A stretch of DNA of 64,000 nt from Muscardinus avellanarius. Its lineage: Eukaryota > Chordata > Mammalia > Rodentia > Gliridae. The stretch spans positions 26,268,826 to 26,332,825 of the forward strand of contig OY726561.1 of the NCBI GenBank assembly GCA_963383645.1. The letters are read 5' to 3'. The position numbers and the translations under genes are program-made. A model generated the notes under the pieces. It saw only the letters and a program-made list of their open reading frames with translations. It was not told the origin of the DNA and did not search any database. Of the stretch, positions 13,251-24,488 are shown in pieces; position 1 is the first letter of the stretch, and each line of letters opens with the position of its first letter.

Positions 13251-13867
13251 TTTCTGCTCTCTGATCAGTTTCCTAGCCTTTTTTTTTTTTTTTCCTGTCA
13301 CCTTTGTTTTTTAAAAGTTGTGGTGTTTCCTGGATTTTATAAGAACGCCATTTTTAAGACAATGGAGATCTGGTGTAAGCAGGATTGGTCGATGCTGCTT
13401 CCCTTGGTCTCCATATTCCCAGAAGTCCACTACTCAAAACAATTTAGACATGATTTTACCCACTAATTCATTTTACCACTTTCTCCTCTGGTGAGAAGTT
13501 CCAGATTACTCTGTACCTGTAAAGCATTCTGAAGAATTATTCACATTTCTCATTCTAACCTTTAATGAGGCAGTGGAGTTGTAGTCACTATCCTGAACAC
13601 ATCTTTCCCAGATCTATTACCTGAAAATAAAAATCCTTTATTTAAAGATCAAATTAAAATTTTCTGATGAACCTTTCACACTTTTCTTTCTAGAATTTTA
13701 TATAACAACTACATAGATTATTTTACATTAATAATTATGTACCAGTTCCTGCAAATTATAAGAGAATACAAGAATGCATAAATTAATCTTTGACTTTGAA
13801 TCACATGAATTTCAGTAGGAAAAGCAATCAAATATGCAATTAATAATAGTAGAGTATGATAGTTGCC

Positions 13868-15424
13868 ATGACAATATATACAAATGAAAGACTTAATATT
13901 GTTAAAATATTCATACTTCCCAAAGTGATATAAAGATTCAAAGTAATTCCTATTAAAATATGAATGGTAAAATTCACATAGAACCACAAATGAACTTGAA
14001 TAGATAAAGCAATATTGGTAATGAAGAAAAAAATAAAGACCTCACAATTCCTGATTTCAAATCATATTATAAAATATGAAACACAATCTACTGGCCTCAT
14101 GGAAAATGTGTTGACCAATTGACAGAATAAAAGATGCTCAGAAATAAATTTTTGCATATACAGTCAAAATGTCTTCAACAAGGGAGATAAGACTACACAA
14201 TAGAAAAACTTAAATTTCTTCAAAAATGCTGTTGGAAAATCTAAAATTCAAATGAAAAATTAAATTGTACTATTTCTCATAATTTATATAAAATTTACTC
14301 AGAATCAATTAAATATATAAAATGCAAGGCTTAAATCTGTAAAACTAAAAAAAATAAAATCTTTAAAATACTTAAAATACATAAAATGTATAAAATACTT
14401 AAAATACATAAAATACTTGACATTAGGCTTACCAATAATTTATTGGCTTTCGCATCAATAATATTAGCAATACAAGCAAGCAATAATGAAAAATTTCATC
14501 TTACTTAAATTTTCTGTGCAAACTTAAATGCTTCTGTGCTTAATTCTGTTCAAAGGCAACCTACAAAATGAGAGAAAAGATATGCTAATCCTACATTTAA
14601 TAATGGGTTTACACCCAAAATATATAAAGAATAGCTAAATTTTAATAGCAAATAACCTGATTAAAAGCAGGCAAAGAACTTCAATAAACATGTCTACAAA
14701 GTTATAAATGTGGCCAATATGTGCATAAAAAGATGGTTAATGTTCCTAGTTATAAGAAAAGTATAAATCACAACCATTTTTATAATGGCCATTAAAAAGT
14801 GACAAGAATGTGAATAAAACAAAATCCTATGTACTAATGGTAGGAATGTAAAATGGTACAGATGTTATGGAAAACATTTTGCAGTTTCCTCCAAAAAAAT
14901 AAAAAAGCAATTAATATTTTATCTGTCAATACAAAGTTTAGGTTTTATACAAAAGAACTGAAATAAGAATCTCAAAGAGATATCTCCTCTTACATATTTC
15001 AATATTATTCAATATAGCCAAATATGGAAAGAAGCTGAATTTCTATTTCCAATGCCATTTTTGATCAAGTAATAAAACAAATAAAGTAGATTCATACCAT
15101 ACAACATTATTTAACCATAGAAAGGAGGAAAATTCTATTGATGGAACAACATGGATGAACTTTAAGGAAATTATGTTAAGTGAAATAATCAAGGCACAGA
15201 ATGGCAAATACTATATGATTTTACTTATGTGTACATCTAGAAGTCAAATTCATAGACATGAAAGTCAAATGGTGGTTTCCAGGGACAGAAAGTTCAGAGA
15301 AATAGCATATATATACTCTTCAAAGTATAGGGTTTTCCTTATAACAGGTGATTAAATTCTATGTAACTGATGTACAACATTGTGTTGATAGTAGACTGTA
15401 ATGTAATGTGAACTTAAAAATTTT
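13868..15424 (+). mobile_element. Ancient L1, sense, ORF2 3' part and 3'UTR
   Basis: Decayed but recognisable L1 ORF2 text on the + strand, for example the ATTCCTGATTTCAAA segment at about 14047, the AACAACATGGATGAACTT segment at about 15146 and the AAATACTATATGATTTTACTTATG segment at about 15207, ending in a 3'UTR with GTGAACTTAAAAATTTT. The rest of its 3' end continues after the L1 number 2 insertion at 19211-19260. The left limit is approximate. No intact frame remains. An A/T-rich tandem stretch (AAAATACATAAAATACTT-like) lies at 14358-14420. Confidence 0.75.
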
Positions 15425-15763
15425 CCCCATAAAGTGTTTGTTTTATTCTTTGCAAAAATTGTGCTTATACCAAACAATAATTTTCTCCCTTTTTTGTATT
15501 TTTATATACATATTTTTATTGAAAATAAATGATATACATTTAAACTGTACTTGGTGCCCTCTCACCCCCACCAACATGTTCTCTCCCCCACCTCCCACCA
15601 ATGATTGTCCAGGGTAACCATGCTATATTCATACTTCTACACATATTCAGATGTAGACCCTCATTAATCAAGTTCAGCCTTCTTCCTCTCATATCTTTCC
15701 ATTCAAACTTTGCTGAGATTTCCCTTTCATTATCTGGAGTCCCTCTAGTATCCCCTGTGCTCC

Positions 15764-16123
15764 CTAGTTTGGGCATATTAGAGGAAAGATATGCCCCTTC
15801 TCTTTCTGTGCTTGGCTGATCTCACTTAATATAATGCTCTCCAGGACTTTCCATCTTCTTGCAAATGACATGATTTTGTTCTTCTTTATAGCTGAATAGA
15901 ATTCCATTGTGTTTATTTCCCATAAATTTGCAATCCATTCATCTGTTGATGTGGACCTGGGTTGGTTCCATATTCTGGCTATTAAGAATTGTGCTGCTAT
16001 GAACATAGGTATGCATATGTTGCTGTAGTTCTCTGATTTCAACCCCTTTGGAAAAATACCCAGGAGTTGTAGAGCTGGATCATATGGTGGATCTATTCCC
16101 AGTTTTCTAAGGAATCTCCACAC
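15764..16123 (-). pseudogene. L1 ORF2p C-terminal fragment
   Basis: A 119-codon open piece carries the usual L1 ORF2p C-terminal landmarks: LGIFPK, MFIAAQFLIARIWNQP, INTMEFYSAIKKNKI and ILSEISQAQK. It contains the end of the cysteine-containing C-terminal region, but the element as a whole is broken, so it cannot make working ORF2p. Confidence 0.8.
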
Positions 16124-16371
16124 AGATCTCCCTAGTGGCTGAACTAGTTTGCATTCCCAAAAACAATGTAAAAAAGTTCCTCTTTCCCCACATCCTCACC
16201 AGCATTTGTTGTTATTTGATTTCTTTATGCTTGCCACTCTGACTAGTGTTAGACGGAATCTCAGTGTAGTTTTGATTTGCATCTCCCTGATGGGTAATGA
16301 TGGAGAAAATCTTTTCATGTATCTGTTGGCCATTTGTATCTCTTCTTTTGTAAAGTGTCTATTTCAATTGC

Positions 16372-16749
16372 TCATTTCTTGATTGGGTTGTTTGTTTTCC
16401 TAGTGTAGAGTCTTTTGAACTCTTTGTATATTCTGGATATTAGCCCCCTATCAGAATGGTGGCTGGTAAAGATTTTCTCCCATTCTGTAGGTTTCTTCTT
16501 TAGGTTATTGATGGTTTCCTTTGATGAGAAGAAACTTTTTAGTTTCATGCCATCCCACTTGTTAATTCTTGCTTTAATTTCCTGAGCTTTGGAGGTTTTG
16601 TTGAGAAAGTTACTGTCTGTGCCAATATGTTGTAGTGTGGATTCTATGCTCTCCTCTAATAGCTTTACAGTCTCTGGTCTAATTTTGAAGTCTATGATCC
16701 ATCTTGAGTTGATTCCTGTGCATGGTGAGTGGTAAGGATTTAGTTCCAT
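16372..16749 (-). pseudogene. L1 ORF2p fragment downstream of the RT domain
   Basis: An open piece with NSRWIIDF, IKARINKWDGMKLKSFFSSK, WEKIFTSHHSDRGLISRIY and KKTNNPIKK, matching the region between the reverse transcriptase and the C-terminus of L1 ORF2p. It is separated by frame changes from the fragments at 15764-16123 and 16910-17356. Confidence 0.8.
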
Positions 16750-16909
16750 CTTTCTACAAATTGATAGCCAGATCTCCCAGCACCATTTGTTGAAAAGGCT
16801 GTCTTTTCTCCAGCGTATGAGTTTGGCCCCTTTGTCAAAGACTAATTGACTATAGGTGTGTGGATTTGTTTCTGTATCTTATATTCTGTTCCACTTGTCA
16901 GTATATGTG

Positions 16910-17356
16910 TTATTGTGCCAGTACCATGATGTTTTTTACTACTATTGCTCTATAGTATAATTTGAAGTCTGGAATTGTGATGCCTCCTGAGTGATTCTTA
17001 TTGCTGAGAATTGCTTTGGCTATTCTGGGTCTTTTCTTTCTCCATATAAAGTTCATGATTGATTTTTCTAGGTCTATGAAGAATGTTGCTGGTATTTTAA
17101 TGGGAATTGCATTGAATCTATAAATTACTTTTGGCAGAATGTTCATTTTGATGATATTTATTCTGCCTATCCATGAGTATGGGAGATCTTTCCATCTTCC
17201 AAGATCTTCTTTAACTTCTTTCTTTAATGTTTTATAGTTTTTGGCCTCTATGTTGGTCATTTTGATTATTATGTGAGGTGGGGAGGTCCTTCTTTGATCT
17301 TGTCTTAATGGTATTCTGTATGTCTCCTGGGGATGAAGATCCAAGTCTCTTTCCAT
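16910..17356 (-). pseudogene. L1 ORF1-ORF2 in-frame fusion relic
   Basis: Codons 1 to about 37 read as ORF1p ([22 protein letters not shown], then TNIEAK), and the rest reads as ORF2p from [13 protein letters not shown] through [18 protein letters not shown] and [14 protein letters not shown]. The junction is near 17240-17246 and keeps one frame. A further ORF1p piece lies at 17305-17580 (IQQIWDNMKHPNLWIKGIE). This is a deletion joining the two genes, not a cellular gene. Confidence 0.8.
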
Positions 17357-19348
17357 GTTTGGTAATTCTCTGAAGTTATTTCTTTGAAGAGATTACAGAT
17401 GCCCTTGTGCTGTACCTCTACCCCTTCTTCAATGCCTTTTATCCATAAGTTAGGATGCTTCATGTTGTCCCAAATTTGCTGGATGTTTAGGTTTTGTTGC
17501 TGTAATGACTTCTGTATTCTGTTGATTGTGTTTTCAGTTTTGGATAAACTGTCTTCTAACAGTGATATTATACTTTCCATTTCATCTAATCATTCAGAAT
17601 TGCTTTCTATTGGTGTCTTCATTTCATTTATTGACTCATTTCATTCCAGACCTCTTTCTGATTCTTCCTTAGATGTCTTTCATCTCCTCTAGACTTGTTT
17701 TAAATCCTTTCATCATATTGTATATCAAGATTCAGAACTCCCCTTCTTGCATTTCTTGTAGGTCAGTATTTGTGACTTCTGTCATTTCTCCACTATTCCT
17801 GGTTCTCATATTTTCAAGGTTGCCAGGCCTGTTTTTATGGTGTCTTCCCATAGTTTGTAGGTAGTAAGTTTAGTTCAGTCTTAGTAGTAGGAATTTAAAA
17901 GAGTCAACAGGTAAGCAGTACTTTTTTGAGAGGTGAGGGTTGGGTGATGGTGGAGTAGCTAGCGTGATGGGTGCAGGAGTCAGGTAAGGTGGAGGATATA
18001 ATTAGGTTGTGGAAGAATTTAAGTATAATAGGGTTGAATCAGGTTGGGAATGGGAGAAGGTTAGATAGTACAACTCTTGTATTTATTAGAATATATAAGT
18101 ATGGAGATGTGAGAAACTCTGTGTGTTAAACAAAGAGATACAGTTAGGGGACAAAAGAGAAAGTTTTGAGGGAAGATAGTTGATAGTCTAAATTGTAGAT
18201 TTTTGTAGAGGGAGTAGGAGGAAAGAGGAAAGACAAATGGATAAAGTAACAAAATAAGGTAGAAAGAATATTATACATCAAATATAAACAACATTGACAT
18301 AATAAAAATGGACTGCCAAGAGAGAACAAAAAGGTTTAAGAGAATAAACAAGATAAACATAAAATAAAATAAAATAAAATAACAACCATGTGATATGAAG
18401 TAAAAGATCCAAACAAGAAACCCAAATAAAAGTGAAAAAAAAGAAAAAAAATCCCCCCCAAAAACTGAAAACCAAAAAAAAAAAAAAACCAAAAAAAAGT
18501 CACTATAAAAGAAAAAAAAAAAAAGAAAAAGAAACAGTCCTATGATTTTACTAATATACGTTGTATATACCAATGTCTTGTATTTGTTTGGAGCGACCAC
18601 CTGTGACCCTGTGCAGGTATAATGCCTTAAGCACCCTTGCTGTGTCAGTGGAGTTGAAGGTATCCCCCTGGGTGCACACTGGTGCCCTCAGTTATCACTG
18701 TGTTTGGTGGCACTCATTGTGAGTTGGCTGGCTCCTCTGGCTCATCTGAGCTCACGCTGTTACCTGGCAGCCCAATCTGGGGCTCTGAAGGGCTGGCAGA
18801 TCTTCCATATAACGCTGATTCTCTGGGGGCACGGCAGGTCCGGGGGGTCCAGGTCCCTGAAGGTCTCCCAGTGCCCTTGCGGGTGCCTCCTCTGGTACAC
18901 AAACTGTGCCACTCAGTTTCTTAGGTGAACTTGCAGCTTAAGATGTTAGAGCTCTATGGCCTACCAGGACTGTAGTGCCCAAAAATCCTTTTTGGGCCAG
19001 TGGCTCGATATGGTACCGATGGCTGCCACCTCTGCAGCTGGCTTGTGGTTTTGTGTGTGTGTGTTGCAATGAATCGCACAGGTCACTTACTGGATTTCTT
19101 CCGTCGTATTCCTGAGTCTGGTTTGGGTAGTAAACTGGGCTGGGCTGCATTCTCTCATGGCCGGGCCTCGGGCCGCCCAGGTGGGAACGTGCAGGCTTGG
19201 GCTGGGGCACTGAACTTAAAATTTTTTAAGCAGGTAGTTCTCATATTATATATTTTTTTACACAAAGAGTGCATTTAAATTATAGAATGCATTAAGAATG
19301 ATAAGAACCGCTAAAAGTATTTTAACCTATTTTATGCTTTTAATTTAG

Positions 19349-19455
19349 TGTAAACCAAGGACTTTCTATCAAACTAAGCTTCAATTATTTTAATACATAT
19401 TATACAGATATATTAAATATTTATGAAGGTACAGGATCAAACAAGATTTTAAGAG
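19349..19455 (+). CDS. TMPRSS15: TMPRSS15 window exon 3 (CUB 1, middle)
   Basis: Enters in phase 2 (CG|T = Arg) and reads VNQGLSIKLSFNYFNTYYTD through LNIYEGTGSNKILR. This is the central beta-sandwich part of CUB 1, with the D-x-L-x-I-Y-E-G segment typical of CUB domains. Acceptor TTTAATTTAG ends at 19348; donor GTAAGT begins at 19456. It is 107 bp and ends in phase 1. It lies 139 bp after the end of L1 element 2. It is too short to show up as a long ORF; I found it from the expected protein text and confirmed it by phase. Confidence 0.94.
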
Positions 19456-20088
19456 GTAAGTTAAAACAAATATATAAGCCATTATCAAATAAAAATATGT
19501 GGGGAGCTTTTTGGAGTAAAATGTTTTCCCTTTGGTTTTGAATTAAATACAATCTTGAAATGAAAAGACAAAACTTATTCTCATAATGAATAATAGGAGA
19601 TTAGTGTCCAATGTAAAGTTTTTATAATAAAATACTTTTAACATGATCCTCTTCCATTGGTGTTTTCAAAATAATGCAACAGAAATATAATTATGTATTT
19701 AATTATATATATTATATACTTAATGTCATTCTTGGTCAAACAAAATTCAGATAAACTCTAAATATTACTATTGTAATTTTCTTTGACATTACATAGGTTA
19801 TAAAGTCAAAACTTTTTGTTCTTATTTTCAGTGTTCACTCTGCCTGTTAATCTCTTATCAGACTAAAACAAAGTGGGTAGAGAGTAGCTAGTATAAGAGA
19901 TAAATTCAGTAAATTGTAGGGGTAGATAGTATTGCTACTACATGTATATCACTAGTACATGGGCATTGATGAAAGCTAAGAAGATGGCAGGAAATGGATC
20001 TGTCCAACCCACTTTGTTTCATTTGGTTTCAAAATGTACAGGTCTATTTATCTTAGCCAATGAAAGTAGGGACAAAAATTTACAAGGA

Positions 20089-20510
20089 AGCTGGATGTGG
20101 TGACATCACAGCCTGTGATTCCAGCACTTAGGAGGCTGAGACAGGAGGACAGAGTTTTGAGAAAGCCTCAGCAATGTAACAAGACACTCAGCATCCTAGC
20201 AAGACTCTGTTTCAAAACGAATTTAAAAATACATAAATTCATAAATACAAAAGAGGCTTGTAATCCCAGCGCTTGGGAGGCTGAGATGGGAGGATCACAC
20301 AGGTTTGAAGCCAGCCTCAGCTACTCAGTGAGGTTCTCAGCAACTCAGTGAGACCCTGTTTCCAAATAAAAAAATATATAAAATAGGTCTGGGAGTTTAG
20401 CCTATAGGTAGAAAGCCCCTGGCTTCCATTCCTGTTTAAAAAAAAAAAAAAAAACTGGGGGTATAACTTGGAGGTAGAATTACTCACAGATCAATTCCAA
20501 GTAGCACCAA
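20089..20510 (+). repeat. SINE nested inside an older SINE
   Basis: An older B1-dID copy has its B1 half at 20089-20250 and its ID half at 20454-20510 (CTGGGGGTATAACTTGGAGGTAGAAT). Between them sits a second copy (about 20254-20453) with GGCTTGTAATCCCAGCGCTTGGGAGG, the CCCTGTTTCCAAATAAA linker, AGGTCTGGGAGTTTAGCC and a 17-A tail. The inner copy belongs to the 'GGTCTGGGAGT' subfamily. Confidence 0.75.
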
Positions 20511-21061
20511 AAAAATTCTAAGAGCATACATTACAGCAACATTCAGGTGTAGAGCTAGGTGAGGCCATTACTCCTGCTGCTGGTAATTTTGCCATTCATA
20601 TTGTGGGTCATGAAAAGTGAACCCATCAAATAAAATGTTTTTGATAGATTCAATAATTTGAGAAATATACAATTGTCAGTGACATTTAGTTCTTTGGGTC
20701 CCATTGATGTGACACAGTACTAAATGATTAATGTAGCATATCTTAGTATTTTCAACAAATCTGCAAAGTATTACAGAAGAATAAAATAGATTGAAGAAGT
20801 TAAATGACCACAAGCTCACTGATCTAGTTAGTGTTGAAGGCAGACATCATCAACCCCAAACTCTCTGCCTGTCAATATAATACAAGTGTTTATTGTGCTT
20901 TAAAAGCCCATTACAAATATACTAATGAGAATATTTAAAATGTGTGAACTCATGGTAAGACATATTTCACTTAAATAAATGGGCCAATTATTTCATTATC
21001 TATTTTTGTAATTGATAAATGCATATCCTTAAAGTTATAGTCAACAAAGTATTTACATAGG

Positions 21062-21220
21062 TAAATATAAAATGGAGATACACATTTACACATCATCCAA
21101 TTAGCCTTTACCCAATTCCCACCACATTTTCTTCCTCCCTCCTTCCCATGCTTGGTTTAGTGATTGACTTTGATATGTTTGTTTAAGTAATCACATGCTT
21201 TAGAGAGTTTCCCTCTTAAA
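21062..21220 (-). mobile_element. L1 3'UTR fragment, antisense
   Basis: ACATTTACACATCATCCAATTAGCC, the CTTCCTCCCTCCTTCCCATG stretch and TTAGTGATTGACTTTGATATGTTTG match the same order of words in the 3'UTR of L1 element 1 (8556-8660). No coding part. Confidence 0.7.
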
Positions 21221-21417
21221 AGTTATTAGGTAATTCTTTTACCTTTGAATGTAAAATCTAATTCTTTTATATGGACAAACACCCTTACTCTGTTTATTTA
21301 CATCTTAATACATGCATTCAAATATTGACTAAAATTCTCACATGCTCTGGAAAAAGTGGCAGAGGCACAAAAAGTATTGTGTCACAATTTCTACCTTTTC
21401 AGAGCTTAAAATCTAAG

Positions 21418-21425
<8 letters not shown>

Positions 21426-21482
<57 letters not shown>
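21426..21482. repeat. (GA)n microsatellite
   Basis: An uninterrupted GA/AG dinucleotide run of about 57 bp. The translated Arg-Glu repeat it gives on the + strand is not a gene. Confidence 0.97.
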
Positions 21483-21484
<2 letters not shown>

Positions 21485-22395
21485 CACTATACACCAATCA
21501 CTGTTCCATGTGGATTTGCTCATTTATGCCTCATAACAAATCTTTATGAAAAATGTTGACTTACAACACAAGAAACTGAGGCACAGAGAAATTTTGTAAG
21601 AAATGGAGCCAAGACTAAATTAAATACTGACCCTGAGTACCATCTGAAGCAGGATATTGGATCTCGGGACCTCAATCCCTGATCTATCTTGACCAGTGTA
21701 TAACATTCAGAAACACAGATATCTAATATATTACAGTGATCAAAGTTGCCATTGAGCTAACAGGTTCAAGCACATCCAGAAGGAAATAGTGGAAAAATTT
21801 CCAACACTGCGGAAAAGTCTAACAAAAGGAAAACCAGACAGACAGACAAAGGCAGATTGGTTTAAAGCAAAGATGCTAGAATATCCGCATTCTTTCAGTG
21901 ACTGGACATTTATGAACTCTAAAAGTTCTCAATATGAGAATTATTATGGTGATATATGTTGGTCTGAAACACAAATATAATTCTTCATGAGAAAAATATG
22001 AATGATAAACATGTCAGAGGACAATAATGAAGTGAATTAATGCTTGCTTATGATGCTTTATGAGAGTGTTAAAATTAGCATGCATGTTTCACATTGTTTA
22101 AATTTTTACATAAGTACAGAATTTTCAATAGTTCATAAAATGTCTCTAAAGCTCAGCAAATATAGTGATGCTTTGTCCACAAGCTGCAACTCCTGTACTT
22201 TTCATAGGCCTTAGTCTGACACCTAGTGTAGATTATCTAAAATGCTGGGCCTTTCTTTCTTAGCTCATTTTTGTCATTATAGCCACCACCAATAAGAAAC
22301 TTCTTTTGACTTTTTATTTTTTCTGTTCTTCATGTAATTTTATTATTTCACATGTTCTTTATATCTGTTTTTATATGTATATATGGGCTTCACAA

Positions 22396-22452
22396 TTTTA
22401 AAATTTGTAAAGTTTACAAATTTAAAATTTGTAAAGTTTACAAATTTAAAAT
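22396..22452. repeat. 24-bp palindromic tandem duplication
   Basis: The unit TTTAAAATTTGTAAAGTTTACAAA occurs twice in tandem and a third copy begins. Inside each unit TTTGTAAA-G-TTTACAAA is a perfect inverted repeat, so the stretch could extrude or fold. Confidence 0.85.
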
Positions 22453-23254
22453 GAACCCTGCAAACCAATTTTTACCTTCTTAAAGGTGACTTTACCTACT
22501 TTGAAAATGTATGTACTAAGCTATAAAGTTAAAGAAAAGCAAATTATTTAAGCTTTATATTTTTATCTTTATTTTTGTTTTTTCCTATTGGGATAAACTC
22601 CAGGACATAAACTATAATTTTTTAAAATCATAATATGAGAACTTTTTATATTCCAAACACTACATTAACCTTTGAGGATCAAAAATTGTAAGTTATGCCT
22701 TAGGTATCTTAAAGTGAAGATAGAGCAATGAAACAAGCAATATAAAAATGCTAGAGAAGCAATCCTTAGATCACCTGGTATTATTTTGAGGTTCTGCCGT
22801 TATATGGGTAGAGAGCCAAAGGTACACCTTTTATTTCTACTATTATGACCACATTTTAGCTCCTGTTGGTATGGCGTCGGACATACCTGAAAGCCAAACT
22901 AACTTTTAGTGTTATAACTGCTCAATTTTTATATTTTTTAGAAAAAGTGTAACGGAAATCAATGTTTTTATATGTGTGTATAGTGTATGTGCCTACCTAG
23001 TAATTACAAATGAAAATATAAAAATATAGTTTTGTTAAACCACATATATATATATATATAGTAATTTTTTAGCACTTAGAAGAATAAATATTTCAACTCA
23101 AATAAATTGATCATAAGAGTAATGCTTTTAGTTAACTGATTGGTTTCAGACAAATTGATAGATCAGTCAATAATCTAATAAATTAATAAACACATGGATA
23201 AATGGATGGATCAGTAGATATATACATGTAACATTCATTTGCTTTCTTTTTTAG

Positions 23255-23395
23255 CTTCTCTTTGGGAAGTTAATCCTGGTACAGTTGTAATTTTTTACAA
23301 TGAAGTTACTGCCACATTTCTTATAGGATCTGATGAAAATGATTTCATTGGCTTTAATGTAACATATACTACATTTAATAGCAGTGAGCTTACTA
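23255..23395 (+). CDS. TMPRSS15: TMPRSS15 window exon 4 (CUB 1, end)
   Basis: Enters in phase 1 (G|CT = Ala), reads SLWEVNPGTVVIFYNEVTAT, then FLIGSDENDFIGFNVTYTTF and NSSELT. It closes CUB 1 with the usual FxATY-like strand (FNVTYTTF). Two N-glycosylation sequons are visible: NVT and NSS. Acceptor CTTTTTTAG ends at 23254, donor GTAAGT at 23396. 141 bp, phase 1 on both sides. Confidence 0.95.
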
Positions 23396-24098
23396 GTAAG
23401 TACCGTTCACTCTTCAGCCTTTGAAATTTTGGATGCTTTAATATATTAATATAATTTAAAAAGTGCCAGAACCAAAATTTTTTATCATGCAAGTTTTCTA
23501 ATGAGTATCTTTTACATGTCTCTTTCTTATAATTTAATATTTAGAAAAGAATAATAAATTAGAAAATAGTCCATGTTGTTCATAGAAATCAAATAAACAA
23601 TTTGAAAAAAAGTTAAGCCAATATGAAATTAAACTTTTGTATAATAAAAATATTATAAGAAAAAATTATTGGTATGAAACTATAAAATTAAACTTTTGTA
23701 TAATGAAAATATTACAAAAATTATTGGTATGAAACTAATTTAAAGAAGTGTTCAAATAATCTTAATTTTGATAAAAATACTAAATTTAGTTGTAAGGGAA
23801 GAGAAAACTGTGGTACAATGTTTATATGGGTCAAAAAATGGAGTCTGAGATTTAAAATTTAAATAACAAAAGCTTATATATATCCTGATTAATATAAGAA
23901 ATGCATTTATTTAACAGAGTTGGTTTTAATTTACTAAATAGAATGAAATTGAATTGAGATTAATTTTTAAAAGAATGATTCTTATACATGCCACTCAATT
24001 ATAAGGTATATGAGGTTAGATTATTGTTAGTTCAGTTTAATGTAACAGCTCATATTGTATACTAAATTTGAGACTTATTTTTCTTTCTTAATTCACAG
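23396..24098 (+). other. TMPRSS15 intron (window intron 4)
   Basis: Short phase 1 intron between the CUB 1 and MAM exons. It contains a tandem duplication of about 58 bp (23627-23742) and otherwise AT-rich sequence. Acceptor CTTAATTCACAG ends at 24098. Confidence 0.85.
23627..23742. repeat. Tandem duplication, unit about 58 bp
   Basis: Two adjacent diverged copies, each running AATTAAACTTTTGTATAATR then AAAATATTA...AAATTATTGGTATGAAACTA. They differ by a few substitutions and small indels, so the duplication is not recent. Confidence 0.85.
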
Positions 24099-24248
24099 AT
24101 TATGAGAAGATTAACTGTAATTTTGAGGATGGCTTTTGTTTCTGGATTCAAGATCTAAATGATGATAATGAATGGGAAAGGATTCAGGGAAGTACTTTTC
24201 CTTCTTTTACAGGACCAAATTTCGACCACACTTTTGGCAATATATCAG
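24099..24248 (+). CDS. TMPRSS15: TMPRSS15 window exon 5 (MAM, first part)
   Basis: Enters in phase 1 (A|AT = Asn), reads YEKINCNFEDGFCFWIQDLN, then DDNEWERIQGSTFPSFTGP and NFDHTFGNIS. CNFEDGFCFW is the classic MAM domain opening with its first two cysteines, and DHT is the typical calcium-site-like motif of MAM folds. An NIS glycosylation sequon is present. Acceptor TTCACAG; donor GTATAA at 24249. 150 bp, phase 1-1. Confidence 0.96.
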
Positions 24249-24279
24249 GTATAATTTATATTTAATTAAAAAATCAAAA

Positions 24280-24488
24280 GCCAGGCATGGTGGCACATGC
24301 TTGTAATCCCAGCATTTGGGAGGCTAAAACAGGAGAATCATAGTTCTTGGAAGCTTTAGCTACTTAGTGAGGCCCTTTGCAACTATTTGAGACCCTGTTT
24401 CAAAATAAAGAAAAAAATAAAGGGCTGGGGGTGTAGCTCCAAAGTAGAATGCCCCTAGGTTCCATCTCCAGTAACACCCCAAAAAATC
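24280..24488 (+). repeat. B1-dID-type SINE
   Basis: Full-length, starting GCCAGGCATGGTGGCACATG, with TGTAATCCCAGCATTTGGGAGGC, linker CCCTGTTTCAAAATAAAG and ID half GGGCTGGGGGTGTAGCTC ... AGTAACACC. Older 'GGGCTGGGGGTGT' subfamily. Its 5' end is 32 bp from the exon 5 donor. Confidence 0.9.

Larger units (their letters stand above)
8489..13431 (-). mobile_element. L1 element 1, internally deleted, with 5'UTR monomers
   Basis: Read on the minus strand, the 3'UTR and poly(A) are at 8489-8700. ORF2 C-terminal and reverse-transcriptase sequence follows, much broken (translations around 10278-10595 match the segment [10 protein letters not shown]...IAK...[12 protein letters not shown]). ORF2 is recognisable up to about 11950; then the sequence jumps to a purine-rich leader and a 5'UTR with two tandem monomers (12790-13250). 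ORF1 and the 5' half of ORF2 are missing. Imperfect target duplications flank it: ACTCAATACAGTTT at 8475-8488 and ACTCAAAACAATTT at 13432-13445. A solo LTR (8967-9515) has inserted into ORF2. Confidence 0.8.
15425..19210 (-). mobile_element. L1 element 2, internally deleted, 5'UTR present
   Basis: Minus-strand order: 5'UTR (19210 down to about 17800, GC-richer at 18600-19210, purine-rich near 18300-18530), the start and middle of ORF1, then a jump into ORF2 at about 17243, the rest of ORF2 to about 15764, and the 3'UTR to about 15490. It lacks roughly the end of ORF1 and the endonuclease/reverse-transcriptase part. Target duplications of about 16 bp (TGAACTTAAAA(A)TTTT) lie at 15409-15424 and 19211-19226, inside the older L1. 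Bases 15425-15488, between the duplication and the A tail, match no L1 tail I can see elsewhere in the window. Confidence 0.85.
4914..19348 (+). other. TMPRSS15 intron (window intron 2), L1-rich
   Basis: 14.4-kb intron, phase 2. Contents in order: a MaLR-like LTR (5546-6003); AT-rich sequence without recognised repeats (about 6004-8488); antisense L1 number 1 (8489-13431) holding a solo LTR; an AT-rich gap (13446-13867); an ancient sense L1 (13868-15424) split by antisense L1 number 2 (15425-19210), with its 3' tail resuming at 19211; then a short stretch to the exon 3 acceptor. Confidence 0.85.
19456..23254 (+). other. TMPRSS15 intron (window intron 3)
   Basis: Phase 1 intron with nested SINEs (20089-20510), an L1 3' scrap (21062-21220), a (GA)n tract (21426-21482), a palindromic duplication (22396-22452) and a short (TA)n run near 23043-23060. 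The remainder is AT-rich and has no feature I can name. Confidence 0.8.

Noticed and set aside
18271..18600. Phe-rich membrane-like protein on the minus strand
   Set aside because: Low-complexity purine-rich L1 leader read backwards; no gene signal.
21271..21549. Arg-Glu repeat protein
   Set aside because: Translation of a (GA)n microsatellite.
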